NCBI GenBank assembly: GCA_033964015.1
Contig: CM066912.1
Location: 30,776,532 to 30,840,531, forward strand
Length of the DNA stretch: 64,000 nucleotides
DNA from: Scolanthus callimorphus
Taxonomy: Eukaryota > Cnidaria > Anthozoa > Actiniaria > Edwardsiidae
Direction of reading: 5' to 3'
Numbering within the stretch: position 1 is the first letter of the stretch; each line of letters starts with the position of its first letter. Below the pieces are notes generated by a model. It made no database searches. It saw only the letters and a program-made list of their open reading frames with translations, and was not told the origin of the DNA. Made by a program: the position numbers and the translations under genes. Below, in pieces: positions 52,640 through 61,794 of the stretch.

Positions 52640-54949
52640 TATTATTTGGGCCCTGCCAAGTGAAAAAAGGGACCTTATACACAATATTTTATCAAATTTC
52701 TGTTTTTAAGAGTGGAAGGTAGCTACGGTAGTTGATGTATTTTAACACTGAGCATGTTGATCATCCAATTTTCGCAAAGTGGACTTGAAGTCTAAAATTC
52801 TAATTTTGCAAGGCATGGGAATTATGAACATCTTTTGCAATTTTCCCAAAAGTACATTTAAGAAACTCTTTATAAGACCCGTCCCTCTTCACTTGGTGCA
52901 GCTCATTTTTACCATAGAAGCAATTTCAATCAATTTAATTCATTCAGAAACCAGTCATTGTATGGTATTACACTTTAGCAAAGAACCCTTTTTAGAAACG
53001 TTACATGTGTGTGGTGTACATTTCAATTGCTCTCAAATAGTAGAATTCTCTACTCTACCTCTGAATAGGCATCAACGGCGCATAAATACAGTGAAAGCCT
53101 CATTTGAAGTAGGAAAACTTGTAAACACCAGTTCAAAAACCTGATGAAGCTTGAATACTTTTTGGGACTCAATGGTTATTCACAAGTTTTTCAACTTCAA
53201 ATTGAGGCTCCCACTGTACTTATGCACTGTAAATGCCTATTTGGCAGTATCAGTAGAGCAGAGAATTCACCTACATAGATCCCTCAAATATGGTACACTT
53301 CAGTGTCCTTCTGTATATCCTCGTTCTATAAGACATGGAAGATATTTATACAGAGGAGACTGTACCATATTCGATATGAAGGATCTACCAGAATACAAAC
53401 CTGGACTATTGAGTGGGTCGGAGTAAAATAAATTTGTTTTCTAGTCAATCTTAGTTAGAAACGAAAACTATGATTATTTGTCATTAAAAAATACAACTTT
53501 CAACATGTTTATTCCATATCATGTGGGAGGAAAGGGGGCACAGTAAACAAATATCTGTCAGCATTACATATTGAAACACATCTCTAATACTTGTAACTTC
53601 TTTTATACCAGGGCTTTTGGCTTTTATAAAATAACAATCAAGGCCATTGATCCAGCCAATTGTGGGGGAGGATTGCAGACACAAACAATAGCTGGAAATC
53701 GAGCCTATGTAGTAGCAATGACATGTCACCTGGCCTTCTTGAAGTTTTATCTTAATATTATAGACAACATGGAGTCTTGTACTGGTACATGTTAGACCTG
53801 CCAACTTCCTCACAACATTATGCAGGATTTCCTTGCCTAAAATTAAAAACTCATATTTCCTCGCACAAGACCTTGTTTACCTCACCTAAATGGCAGAACA
53901 ACATTGCTTTCAGATTCTCGCTTATTAAAAAAAAATAGTTTTCCATATCACTCCATATTATAAGTTTCTAAAAAACCCATTCTTCACTGATCATGCCAGA
54001 GATCATAAAATGACAATACTAGTTTTTTGGGTGTTAATTAATGAGAGTACATTTTGTTTGCATTGTCAAGGAGATTAATTTGTAAATTTCTTTTGGAACA
54101 TCTTTGGAATGTACTCGGAAGGTCTTCAGGATGGTCTTGGGGAGTTGGTTGGAACTTTGTCGTCTTACGTTAAAATTTAGTACCAGAATCAAAGGTACCT
54201 AGCATAATTTTTTTTTCAAGTTGGCAGGTCTAACATAATGTATTCTTCTCATACCCTGCAGAGCTCTACAGCTCCACATCTTGTCGCTCTGGTAGCAACC
54301 ACTGGTGCATGCATAAAGGAAAATTATATTTTTATGCCTCAGTCTCCAAATTACTTGTAGGAAAGAAGAGAAAAGAAAGGGTCTTCTCCTTGCTGTGAGG
54401 GAACTCAAAGTGGTTGAAAGTACATGACTGCTAGACAAGGAGAGGTTATGGATAATTTGAGAAGGTTGCATTGGATGGTGCAATTGCTGCCACCCAGCTC
54501 ACAATCAGGAGGGCTGTTTTACAGTGTATTATATGCCTCAAAGAGCTGGGCCATTGCACCACGAGACAATCCCTCACTCTTACAAAGAGTGCAATGGGTT
54601 CTTTAACGTCCACCTTGAACAGGGGTACACGGGAAGACAGACAGGACTTTGGGGTTTATTGTCTCATCCGAAAGACTAAGGAAACACAGTAGAACTAAGT
54701 TCAACCCGCAATAGAGCATGGAAGTCAAAGACAGGTGAAAAATATCACTAACAAACCAATTTTGGTGTAATTATCAACCTATATCAGCATTTTTCAAAAA
54801 TGAGATACATGTAAAGCTGGTTTTATGGTGCATGTGCACTTGTTGTTACAAGATCCTACCTGACAAGCTTGGGAGCTTTGGGTATGAGAATGGTACAAAT
54901 AAATATATTAATACCATTTCCAGAGAAATTTGCTTTATGTGTGCCATAT
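52640..54949. other. Unassigned
   Basis: Several frames of 60-121 codons (52779-53144 plus, 53151-53426 plus, 53484-53813 minus) show no family motif. A CACGAGACAATCCCTCAC and GTGCAATGGGTTCTTTAACG pair near 54560-54610 looks like part of a dispersed repeat. I could not find exons that join in frame. Confidence 0.4.
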
Positions 54950-55229
54950 TGGGCAATTCCAGAAAATAAAAGTACCCTCCCCACGGGTGGCACTAGTTTT
55001 TGCCCCCCCCCCCCCCCCCCCCCCCCATGCATCCAGAATTTCCAAATGGTTTACCCCCCCCCCCCCCCCATGCATATAGAATTCCGGGCAGGTTAAAGAA
55101 ATCCAGCTTCGAAACCCCCCCCCCCCCTCCCCTTGCAATCAGAATTCCGAGCTCTTAACCCCCCCATCCCATCGGAAATTCCAAATGCCGCCCGTGTAGG
55201 GGGGTACCTTTATTTTCTGGAATTGCCCA
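54950..55229. mobile_element. 280-bp element of GGAATTCC/C-tract modules
   Basis: Ends TGGGCAATTCCAGAAAATAA and its near complement bound four modules. Each module has an AATTCC-type motif followed by a C-run of 7 to more than 20 (about 55003-55026, 55054-55069, 55115-55127, 55160-55166). The long C-runs are likely to be mis-sized. Located 60 bp past the 3' end of the trihelix gene. Confidence 0.75.
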
Positions 55230-55290
55230 TTTGATGAAACAGATAACACTAAAAACATCTATCAAACGTCATTACCTTTTTTCTCTTACA

Positions 55291-56441
55291 TCACTGCTTA
55301 GCTGTAAATATTGCTTGTATTTTGTCCAAAACTGACACCATAAACTCTTGATGTCTCCTTTCTCCATCAGCATATAACTGTAACATTGTTTCCATAATTT
55401 TCAGCATCTTTTCATCTTTCCTTTCAGCTTGCTCAAAAATCTTCTGCTGTGCATTCAACATTCCAACAATAGCGGATTCTATAGTTTGCAAAGAGTCGGT
55501 TGAAGTTTGAGCAACTTTTCTTTTTTTTCATTTTTGGCTCCTCGTTGTCACTCATGTCAACCATTTCTCTATTTGCCAAGTTTTTAGTAGGTTTTGGAAT
55601 GGATGAACTAGAGGTATCAGCATCCTTGTTTTCAGCAGATGGATCAGTATATGCCACAACACAAGGCTGATCCCCCAACAAAACAGTATATGGCGTGTCT
55701 TCATCTGTAATATTGGGACAAAGTGTGTGGGTTCCCTGTGGTGAATCAAGTTCTTCCTCGCTCTCTGAATTTGACTCGAGCTCTGTATTCAGCTTGCTAA
55801 CTGGTTTACTCTCTCCTGTCTCATTTTCTCTAGTAACCTCTTTTGGGTTGAAAATCTCATGGAAGATATCATAAAACTCAAATTTCCAGCTTACAGACTG
55901 ATCATTTTCGTTTATGAATTTGTACTTATCGATGAGAGAGCGGCATTTTTCTTTGGCTTGAACAAGTGTTTTACTAACAGGAAGACCCTCTTCGATGCAA
56001 TATTTACAGAATTGACTATAAATATTTTCCCAAACTGTTTTCTTCCCCCGGCTGCTTTTAATAGAATGAAGATTCTCACTGTTCTGTCTGTATGATTTTA
56101 CTATCAACTTCGTCTCTTCGTTGCTCCATCTTTTTACGGGTGTAGAAGTCAGTCGAGAACCGGGAGATTGTACAGTGTTCGAGTTCCCAGGGAAAATGAC
56201 TTGGCCTAAATGACTTGGCACTCTCACCTCTTCGGAGGAAGGTATGAAAATAATTTGTCCTTGAGGCAACTGGCTTGCTGAAAATGTCTGTCCAACCTGC
56301 GGGAGTATGGTAGCTTGGGATTTCCCTTGGATTTGGGACGAAAGCTGGCGATTTATCGAAGTTACAGTGAGGCTTGGTTTGGTTTGAACCACAGAGTTTG
56401 GATTCAAAACAAAGAATCCCTTCTTCGATTCCGCGCCACTT
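55291..56441 (-). CDS. SANT/trihelix-type DNA-binding protein, exon 2
   Basis: Acceptor TTCCCTCAG|AAG, phase 2, joined to the small exon at 56536-56558. After a Gln/Ser-rich N-terminal part comes a Myb/SANT-like trihelix domain (RWSNEETKLIV ... VWENIYSQF ... KEKCRSLIDKYKFI ... WKFEFYDIF). An acidic Ser/Glu linker (NTELESNSESEEELDSPQ) and a Lys-rich stretch follow. At the T4/T8 runs 55516-55528 (A on the coding strand) the frame must change by one base. The product then ends in a helical tail (IVGMLNAQQKIFEQAERKDE to IQAIFTAKQ, TGA at 55291). Corrected length is about 390 residues. The family includes transcription regulators and the accessory proteins of Harbinger transposons; no transposase is nearby. 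Confidence 0.87.
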
Positions 56442-56535
56442 CTGAGGGAAAAACGTCAAAAAGCGCACTTCTTAAATTCTGTTCTAATGTGAGGAAAATA
56501 CTGCGAAACTAAAGTATAAAATGTAACTGACTTAC

Positions 56536-56558
56536 TTTGGAGTTTGATTCGAAGCCAT
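56536..56558 (-). CDS. Trihelix-type protein, exon 1 (start)
   Basis: ATGGCTTCGAATCAAACTCC is followed by AAA|GTAAGT, a strong donor. The 94-bp intron (56442-56535) ends in TTTTTCCCTCAG. Joining phase 2 to exon 2 gives MASNQTPK-SGAESKKGFF-VLNPNS, in frame with the long exon. This start is preferred over any Met inside exon 2. Confidence 0.8.
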
Positions 56559-56859
56559 GGAGAATTTGTGAAAGCCAAGGGTTTGTTTGAGATCACTTCG
56601 GTCTTCAAAGATGGAAAGGCCGCGGTGAGTTGTTAGATCCGGGCATTGGACCACCGCGGTACATTCACAAGCCCGGATGTAACAAGGGCAGTAGGAACCA
56701 ATAACCATTGGTCGTAACATGGCAACCCTCGTAGTTTAATTCAATACTTCTATCAGTGTTTGGCTTGCATCGATTTTTTTTTCCGCGGAACTTTTGGGGA
56801 TCTAATGCCGCATCGAGATAGCGTTGTCGTTTTCTGTGAATACGCGCGGGCTACCTGTG

Positions 56860-57065
56860 TTTTGCCCCAGGCCCTTTGGCGGAGACAAAAACAACATGGC
56901 GGCGATGGCGGCCATGATTACGATGTTTCTCGAATACCTGCAAGTTTTCGTGGATTTCTCTCCTTTTTTTTTCGCTAAAATGAGGGAAAATACTAACAAA
57001 CCTTCCAAATAAGGTAAGGAGGAATTCCTAATAAGGAAAGCGGCAAGTCGACAACGTTAGGCTAC
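56860..57065 (+). repeat. Dispersed repeat, copy 2
   Basis: Shares CCAGGCCCTTTGGC, CATGGCGG, ATACCTGCAAGTTTT and AATAAGGTAAGGAGG-type landmarks with 9475-9670. Open frames on both strands here are by-products. Confidence 0.55.
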
Positions 57066-57369
57066 AAAACGTCTTGATATATATTTTTTTTTCAACTTTC
57101 GTCGGCAGGCGTTCGAGCCCCTGTGGTTTCCTTACTTCGGCTTGGGGGTCGGGCGCCAAATCGGAAGACAAAAGCACGCTGCGCAGCGTACTGGCAATGA
57201 GGTCATTTCGTCCGGGCCAAAATCAAAACTAAAAACTAGCACGATACTCGAAAACATCGTTCGTTCTCTCGTTCTCGGCCGAAGGTTCCCTGCTAAGCAG
57301 GAGGCCTTCCGCTGGCTAAGGTTCGCGAGGGCCCACTAAATGCGCACGCATATTTGCAAACGTTTTCCA

Positions 57370-57460
57370 CAATCTCGTTCCCAGAGCCCGCGTATCTTTT
57401 AGGCCAGCGCCTGTATCTTGCCGCTGGCTCAAAGATGCACGGGCTCTGGGTACGAGATTG
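57370..57460. mobile_element. 91-bp MITE with 10-bp TSD
   Basis: Ends CAATCTCGTTCCCAGAGCCC and GGGCTCTGGGTACGAGATTG are inverted repeats; ACGTTTTCCA flanks both sides exactly (57360-57369, 57461-57470). The small size and 10-bp TSD resemble the elements at 1735 and 11861. Confidence 0.88.
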
Positions 57461-57899
57461 ACGTTTTCCACTGATATTATTTAATGAGCCCCCCAGCGGA
57501 AAACATTTGTAGATATGCGTGCGCATATAGTGAGCTCAAGAAACGATCAGCAAACCGTCCAAGGTTGCGTGGCTCGGCGGGAAAACAGAGCGAGTTTCGA
57601 CCCAGGGCAGAGGTCTCTTTTCCTCGCGAATCTCATCAGTCAGCGAAATGCAGAGAAAAGAGGCCTTTGCGCTTCTGCAGGGAAATGTTTACACTGGTTT
57701 TATCCTGACAATTATTTAAAACGACGTTTTTTATCGTTTTACAAAGAAAAGGGAAATAATATAGAATCCCATTCCAGTTTAGTGGACAAATTCTCATTCC
57801 CAGTGTCAAATCGCCAGTCCCAGTGACCTCAATCTCATTTCCCAGCCTAAAATAAGGCCAATCCCAGCTCCCATTTAACCCCTTCTGGACCGTGTATAC

Positions 57900-58150
57900 G
57901 GTGGCCCACAAATGCCACGGCGACACGATTCTGACGGCAACACACACCGAAGCCACTGCACAACACACCGAAGCCACGGCACAATACAACAAACTCACGG
58001 CCAGCTGCTCACGGCACTGAAAACACAACAAACTCACGGCACACAACAAACTCACCGCACAACACAACAAACTCACGGCACAACACAACAAACTCACGGC
58101 ACAACGCAACAAACTCACTGCACAACGCAACAAACTCACGGCACAACACT
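57900..58150 (+). repeat. 20-21 bp minisatellite
   Basis: About six copies of CAACAAACTCACGGCACAAC (clear from about 58018) and, upstream, two or three diverged copies with CACCGAAGCCAC. It lies about 155 bp past the glycosyltransferase stop codon. Confidence 0.9.
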
Positions 58151-58305
58151 AAAATATTCTTAAAGCCACAGGCAGCCCGTGCGGATTTGTATAAAAAGGA
58201 TAAAAGCGACAACACTTTCTGTTTTTCTTTTGTGCGTTTTTTTTTAAGCGTCAAAGTAATCGCTGTGCTCAACAATGACTATGCAACTGACTCTCTTTGA
58301 CTACT

Positions 58306-58878
58306 TTACTGCCTTCCTGCGTGTTGTTTGAAATTTTTTAACTCTGGCCAGTCAAGGTTAGCCATCCAGCAAGGTTTGGGTTCGTGTCTCCAGTGGGAGC
58401 CGAGAACTTTCCAATCCCAACCCTTTGGTCTCGAGCAATATTCCTTATAAGGCTTTCGTTCCACTTTTGTAAACGTTGTGTTGAACCATGTATGTTTTGT
58501 AGCATTCCAATATTTATACATTTGTGTTGGGTATGATTCGTGAATACCGATTATATCAGAACACAATTTTTCATCTACTTTTCCACGGAGGTGGCTCTTG
58601 TAGTGTGCTAATTAAACGATTGTTGTCAGCTAAGTAAGTGATGTCATAATTCTCACTCTCCAATAAGTTCATCCACATGGCTATCATTTGACCGCCCATC
58701 GGATGGCACAACAAAGTTTTGTTTCTTCGTATCAATTCTCTGGAAATATCCGAGCTAACCTAAGAAATCCTTCGTCCATTGCGACCATCCTTGGATCGCA
58801 TCCAAGCCAGCCCCAATATAGCAGCTTTTCATTCTTTCGGTATTGTAAATCGTTGTGGAGATTATTTAGACAAACAAA
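58306..58878 (-). CDS. GT31 beta-1,3-glycosyltransferase, part 2
   Basis: Continues the catalytic domain begun at 59999. It gives FVCLNNLHNDLQYR, then YWGWLGCDPRMVAMDEGFL, RDISRELIRRNK, GGQMIAMWMN, the IIGIHESYPTQMY segment and a C-terminus with paired Cys ending HAGRQ and TAA. Two one-base shifts are needed: at CC 58750-58751 (one base short) and at TTTT 58579-58582 (one base extra). With these, and with the insertion and its 2-bp duplication removed, the two parts give exactly 330 codons, normal for GT31. The enzyme would be a type II Golgi membrane protein adding Gal or GlcNAc in beta-1,3 linkage; the acceptor is unknown. Confidence 0.88.
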
Positions 58879-59577
58879 CTCAGGTGTGTTAAGGCCTGAC
58901 TTGAAAGGAGGTGGGGCTTATACGCGGATTCTTAAGGCAAAAATCAGTTTTTTGCAAATAACTACATTAGCAAAATAGCTACCGAGATGAAACTTGGTAT
59001 GAGCAACACGTCCCCCGACCTTAACTGTTCCATGCATTTAGTTGCTATGGAGACACAATTTTATAGTATCTGTAAGTACCGTTTAAAATTTACTTTCAAT
59101 CAAAAACGGGGAAAACTTACTGCCAATTTTCCTACCTTTTGACCCTAAATTCGTAATCTTCACGAACTTCTTCTGCAGTTGATAGCGTTTTTTAATCGTG
59201 TCCAGGGTCACGTGATCGTGAGAACTGTTGCCCTAGCAACCAAATTTCTCTCCTATCTCTACTAATTTTCAAGGTGGTCTGCCTTAAAAGACGCTATATT
59301 GAAGGAATCAATGCAGTAAAGGAAAATTCCATCGTATTTTCAGAATAGGATGAGGTTTTCTGTTCCCCATTTTAAGTTATGTCCCAAAAAAGGAAAATTA
59401 CGGTGCACGTCCCTTTAATTTGGTTGTCATGGAAACATCAACTGTCAAAATTTTGCTGGTACTAGAATTAACATTGATGCAAAGTTTCATTGCTGTAGCT
59501 ATTTTCGTATTGGAGATATTAGCAAAATTCATTTCTGCCCGCGTATAAGCCCCAAGTCAGGCCTTAACACACCTGAG
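58879..59577. mobile_element. 699-bp inverted-repeat insertion inside the GT31 coding sequence
   Basis: Both ends carry CTCAGGTGTGTTAAGGCCTG in inverted orientation (perfect for 25 bp). A diverged inverted repeat continues through GGGGCTTATACGCGG and AAAATAGCTAC. The flanks show AA/TT, consistent with a 2-bp TSD, since removing the element and two bases restores the reading frame precisely. In the gene's orientation the ends read CAG|GTGTGT ... CCTGAG|, i.e. potential donor and acceptor. No coding capacity. Confidence 0.9.
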
Positions 59578-59999
59578 AAATAATCGTCGTCGGTTCGTAG
59601 GAAAAACTTGAAATCGTACCGCTCAAACGCCCAAAACAGTGCCCATAGATATCGATGTGAAAACCAGTAACCGTTCTTGGTTGGTAGCAGTTCCAAGTCC
59701 CCATATGTTTTACGCTTTTCTTCCAACGCTGCCCTTTCGGCATCTGGGATGTCTTTGCCATCGGAAAAGAATCGCATGCCGATGGGATAGTGACGTAAAG
59801 TCGTGAGCCATGTTTCGCGAATCGCAGTTCGTCTTTCCAGGCGCTTGGCCGAAGTCACCAGCGCGATAAATAAATCCACCTCTAGTTTGGCATCTACCTC
59901 CACTTTGGGAGGTGGTCGTAATAAATCAGTAGCGTAAAATATTAAGGTAATGGCTATCGAGGATAGCGAAAATGCGAGGAAAATTTTAGCTCTTTTCAT
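59578..59999 (-). CDS. GT31 beta-1,3-glycosyltransferase, part 1
   Basis: Begins MKRAKIFLAFSLSSIAITLI, a short cytoplasmic stub plus signal-anchor (residues 5-25), then a stem. The GT31 hallmark RRTAIRETW follows (about residues 57-65), and at the 3' end KFFLRTDDDYF contains the DxD metal/UDP-sugar site (about 130-140). The coding sequence is interrupted two bases into the Phe codon by the 699-bp element. Without splicing, translation would read about 15 residues into the element and stop at 59529. The gene resembles beta-1,3-galactosyltransferases but a specific orthologue is not claimed. Confidence 0.9.
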
Positions 60000-61072
60000 A
60001 ACGGAATGCAGGGGTAAAACTGAACTATTAAACTTGCAGGCAGTTGTAATATTCTGCTAGCCATACTCAGGGATAGAGCATTATTCACAAAGCTAGTTAC
60101 GGGATTTTGCCACCTATGAAATAGATACCATGGCTAGACGCAAAAGATGAGTTAATTGGAAATATGGAAAAGTATTCAGAAATGTGCAATTAATTCTTCA
60201 TTTGTTATTTTGCAAAGGAATCTGTAATAGAAAAAAAAAAATGAATCCTGAAGAAATTTATCTGCCACGTTTATATGCTTTTGATATCCCTATAGCCGAG
60301 ACATGAATCATCAGGTCCCTAAATAACCAATTAACGGGGCGCGATAAAAAACTCTTCACGCATACTTGATTCGATAAAAGTATTCTAAACTTTCGCGACG
60401 TGCGGCCATGGTGTTCACGTTCGCGGTTTTGTTGTCGCGCCTTGTTTTTAGTCCTCGTATCTGTCTCGGTGAAAAACAAAAACACGGCCACATGATACGC
60501 GACCAACTTTACTGCGATTTTCATAATTCTGCGAACTCTCGCTAACGATTTCCAACCGTTAAACCGCCATCTGGCTTCCGTCAATCAAACTCCCGAATCT
60601 ATTCGTCGCTACTCATTGCGGCTTTTTCATTGGCCAGCACGCAACCTATGCTGGTGTGACAGGAAGCCATTTAAGCAGTGCTTAGGTGCTGACCAATCAA
60701 AAAGCACAAAGAGTAACGACGAAAAGACTGCGAGGGAGACTAACAGAAAGACAGCGTCAAAAGGAATGTTATATACCTGAATAGGGTCTTAAGTAATCCC
60801 GTCACTACAATTAATTTATGAACACCAAATTAATGCGCGACTGTCAATTTCTCCTCGGCCTTCATGGCTGTTTGTCTGCCCCCACGTTGCTCCTCAGATA
60901 AAATTACCGCTCTGGTAATCTTACCAGTCAGCCGGGTCTGGTCAAAGCTGCCAAAGCGAACTTGCTGTGGCAGCCTCAAACGGGCCACCCCCAGTCGACA
61001 CCCCGTAAAATGTTAGTCATGCTTGCATAACTGACAAAGTCAAAAGCACCAAAATTGGTAGATTAAAAGGCA
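60000..61072. other. Unassigned; upstream of the GT31 gene
   Basis: No gene recognised. A 108-codon minus frame (60258-60584) has no motif. CCAAT-like ATTGG motifs occur near 60631 and 60698. The GT31 promoter may be here. Confidence 0.4.
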
Positions 61073-61280
61073 ATGGTGATACACGCAATCGATATTATAA
61101 GGGAATTTCTGCAGAAACCCATGATCCATGGGAAAAGCTGAATTAGTCACACGCATGGGAAGTGCTCAGAATTCACATACCGGATAGCCATGGGAAATCC
61201 GAACATTTCACATTCTTCTACCATGGGAAATTCAGCTTTTCCCAAGGATGGGTTTCTGCAGAAATTCCCTGTGTATCATT
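61073..61280. repeat. Foldback with GGGAATTTCTGCAGAAACCC arms
   Basis: 61101-61137 and 61231-61269 pair (GGGAATTTCTGCAGAAACCC, then CATGGGAAAAGCTGAATT-like). The outer GGTGATACAC/GTGTATCATT extends pairing to 61073-61280. The centre contains further ATGGGAAAT motifs in both orientations. Confidence 0.8.
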
Positions 61281-61794
61281 AGAGGAAGTGCCCAATGTAC
61301 ATCTACCGCAGAAGAGATAGAGGGAATTGAAATTTTGAAAATCTTTCCCAAAAATCGTCTCTTTGTCTCTATGTGCATGTTGTACCTCCTCGGTGTAAAC
61401 CATTCCCAGAGGACCCCTTTGTGTTCAGTTCTTATTTCATCATAATTCGTTCTACTAAACAATAGAAGCTTCATGGGGTGCAACTCGTGAACAATACACA
61501 GGTTCTTACTCCCGGGTAGCAGACTCGTAACCAGACGTTATTTTTTGCCGTCTCTTGATGTGATTTAATCTGTGAAAATTGTTTTGGAGGCGTAGGGACT
61601 GGGAATTGAAACTATCCCACAACTCCCGGCGCGCCTTGCTAAACTATCCCACAAGTCTTTGCGCGCCCTAAAAAACCCGGAAAGCATCTTGGTACGAGAC
61701 TGCCCGGGTAGAACAACACTGAGCGTATTGGAAATTGAAGCCTGTATAAAGCTATATTTTTATTTGCAAATTTTTACACGCAAAGCTTGGCATA
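61281..61794. other. Unassigned
   Basis: No gene recognised. A TATCCCACAA..TCCCGGCGCGCC and TATCCCACAAGTCTTTGCGC pair near 61613-61670 is a short direct repeat. Confidence 0.4.

Noticed and set aside
57636..58139. Cysteine/Leu-rich 167-residue frame
   Set aside because: Its N-terminal third is the 20-21 bp minisatellite read on the minus strand; the rest lacks motifs.
58688..58978. Plus-strand 96-codon frame
   Set aside because: Antisense of the GT31 coding sequence running into the insertion.
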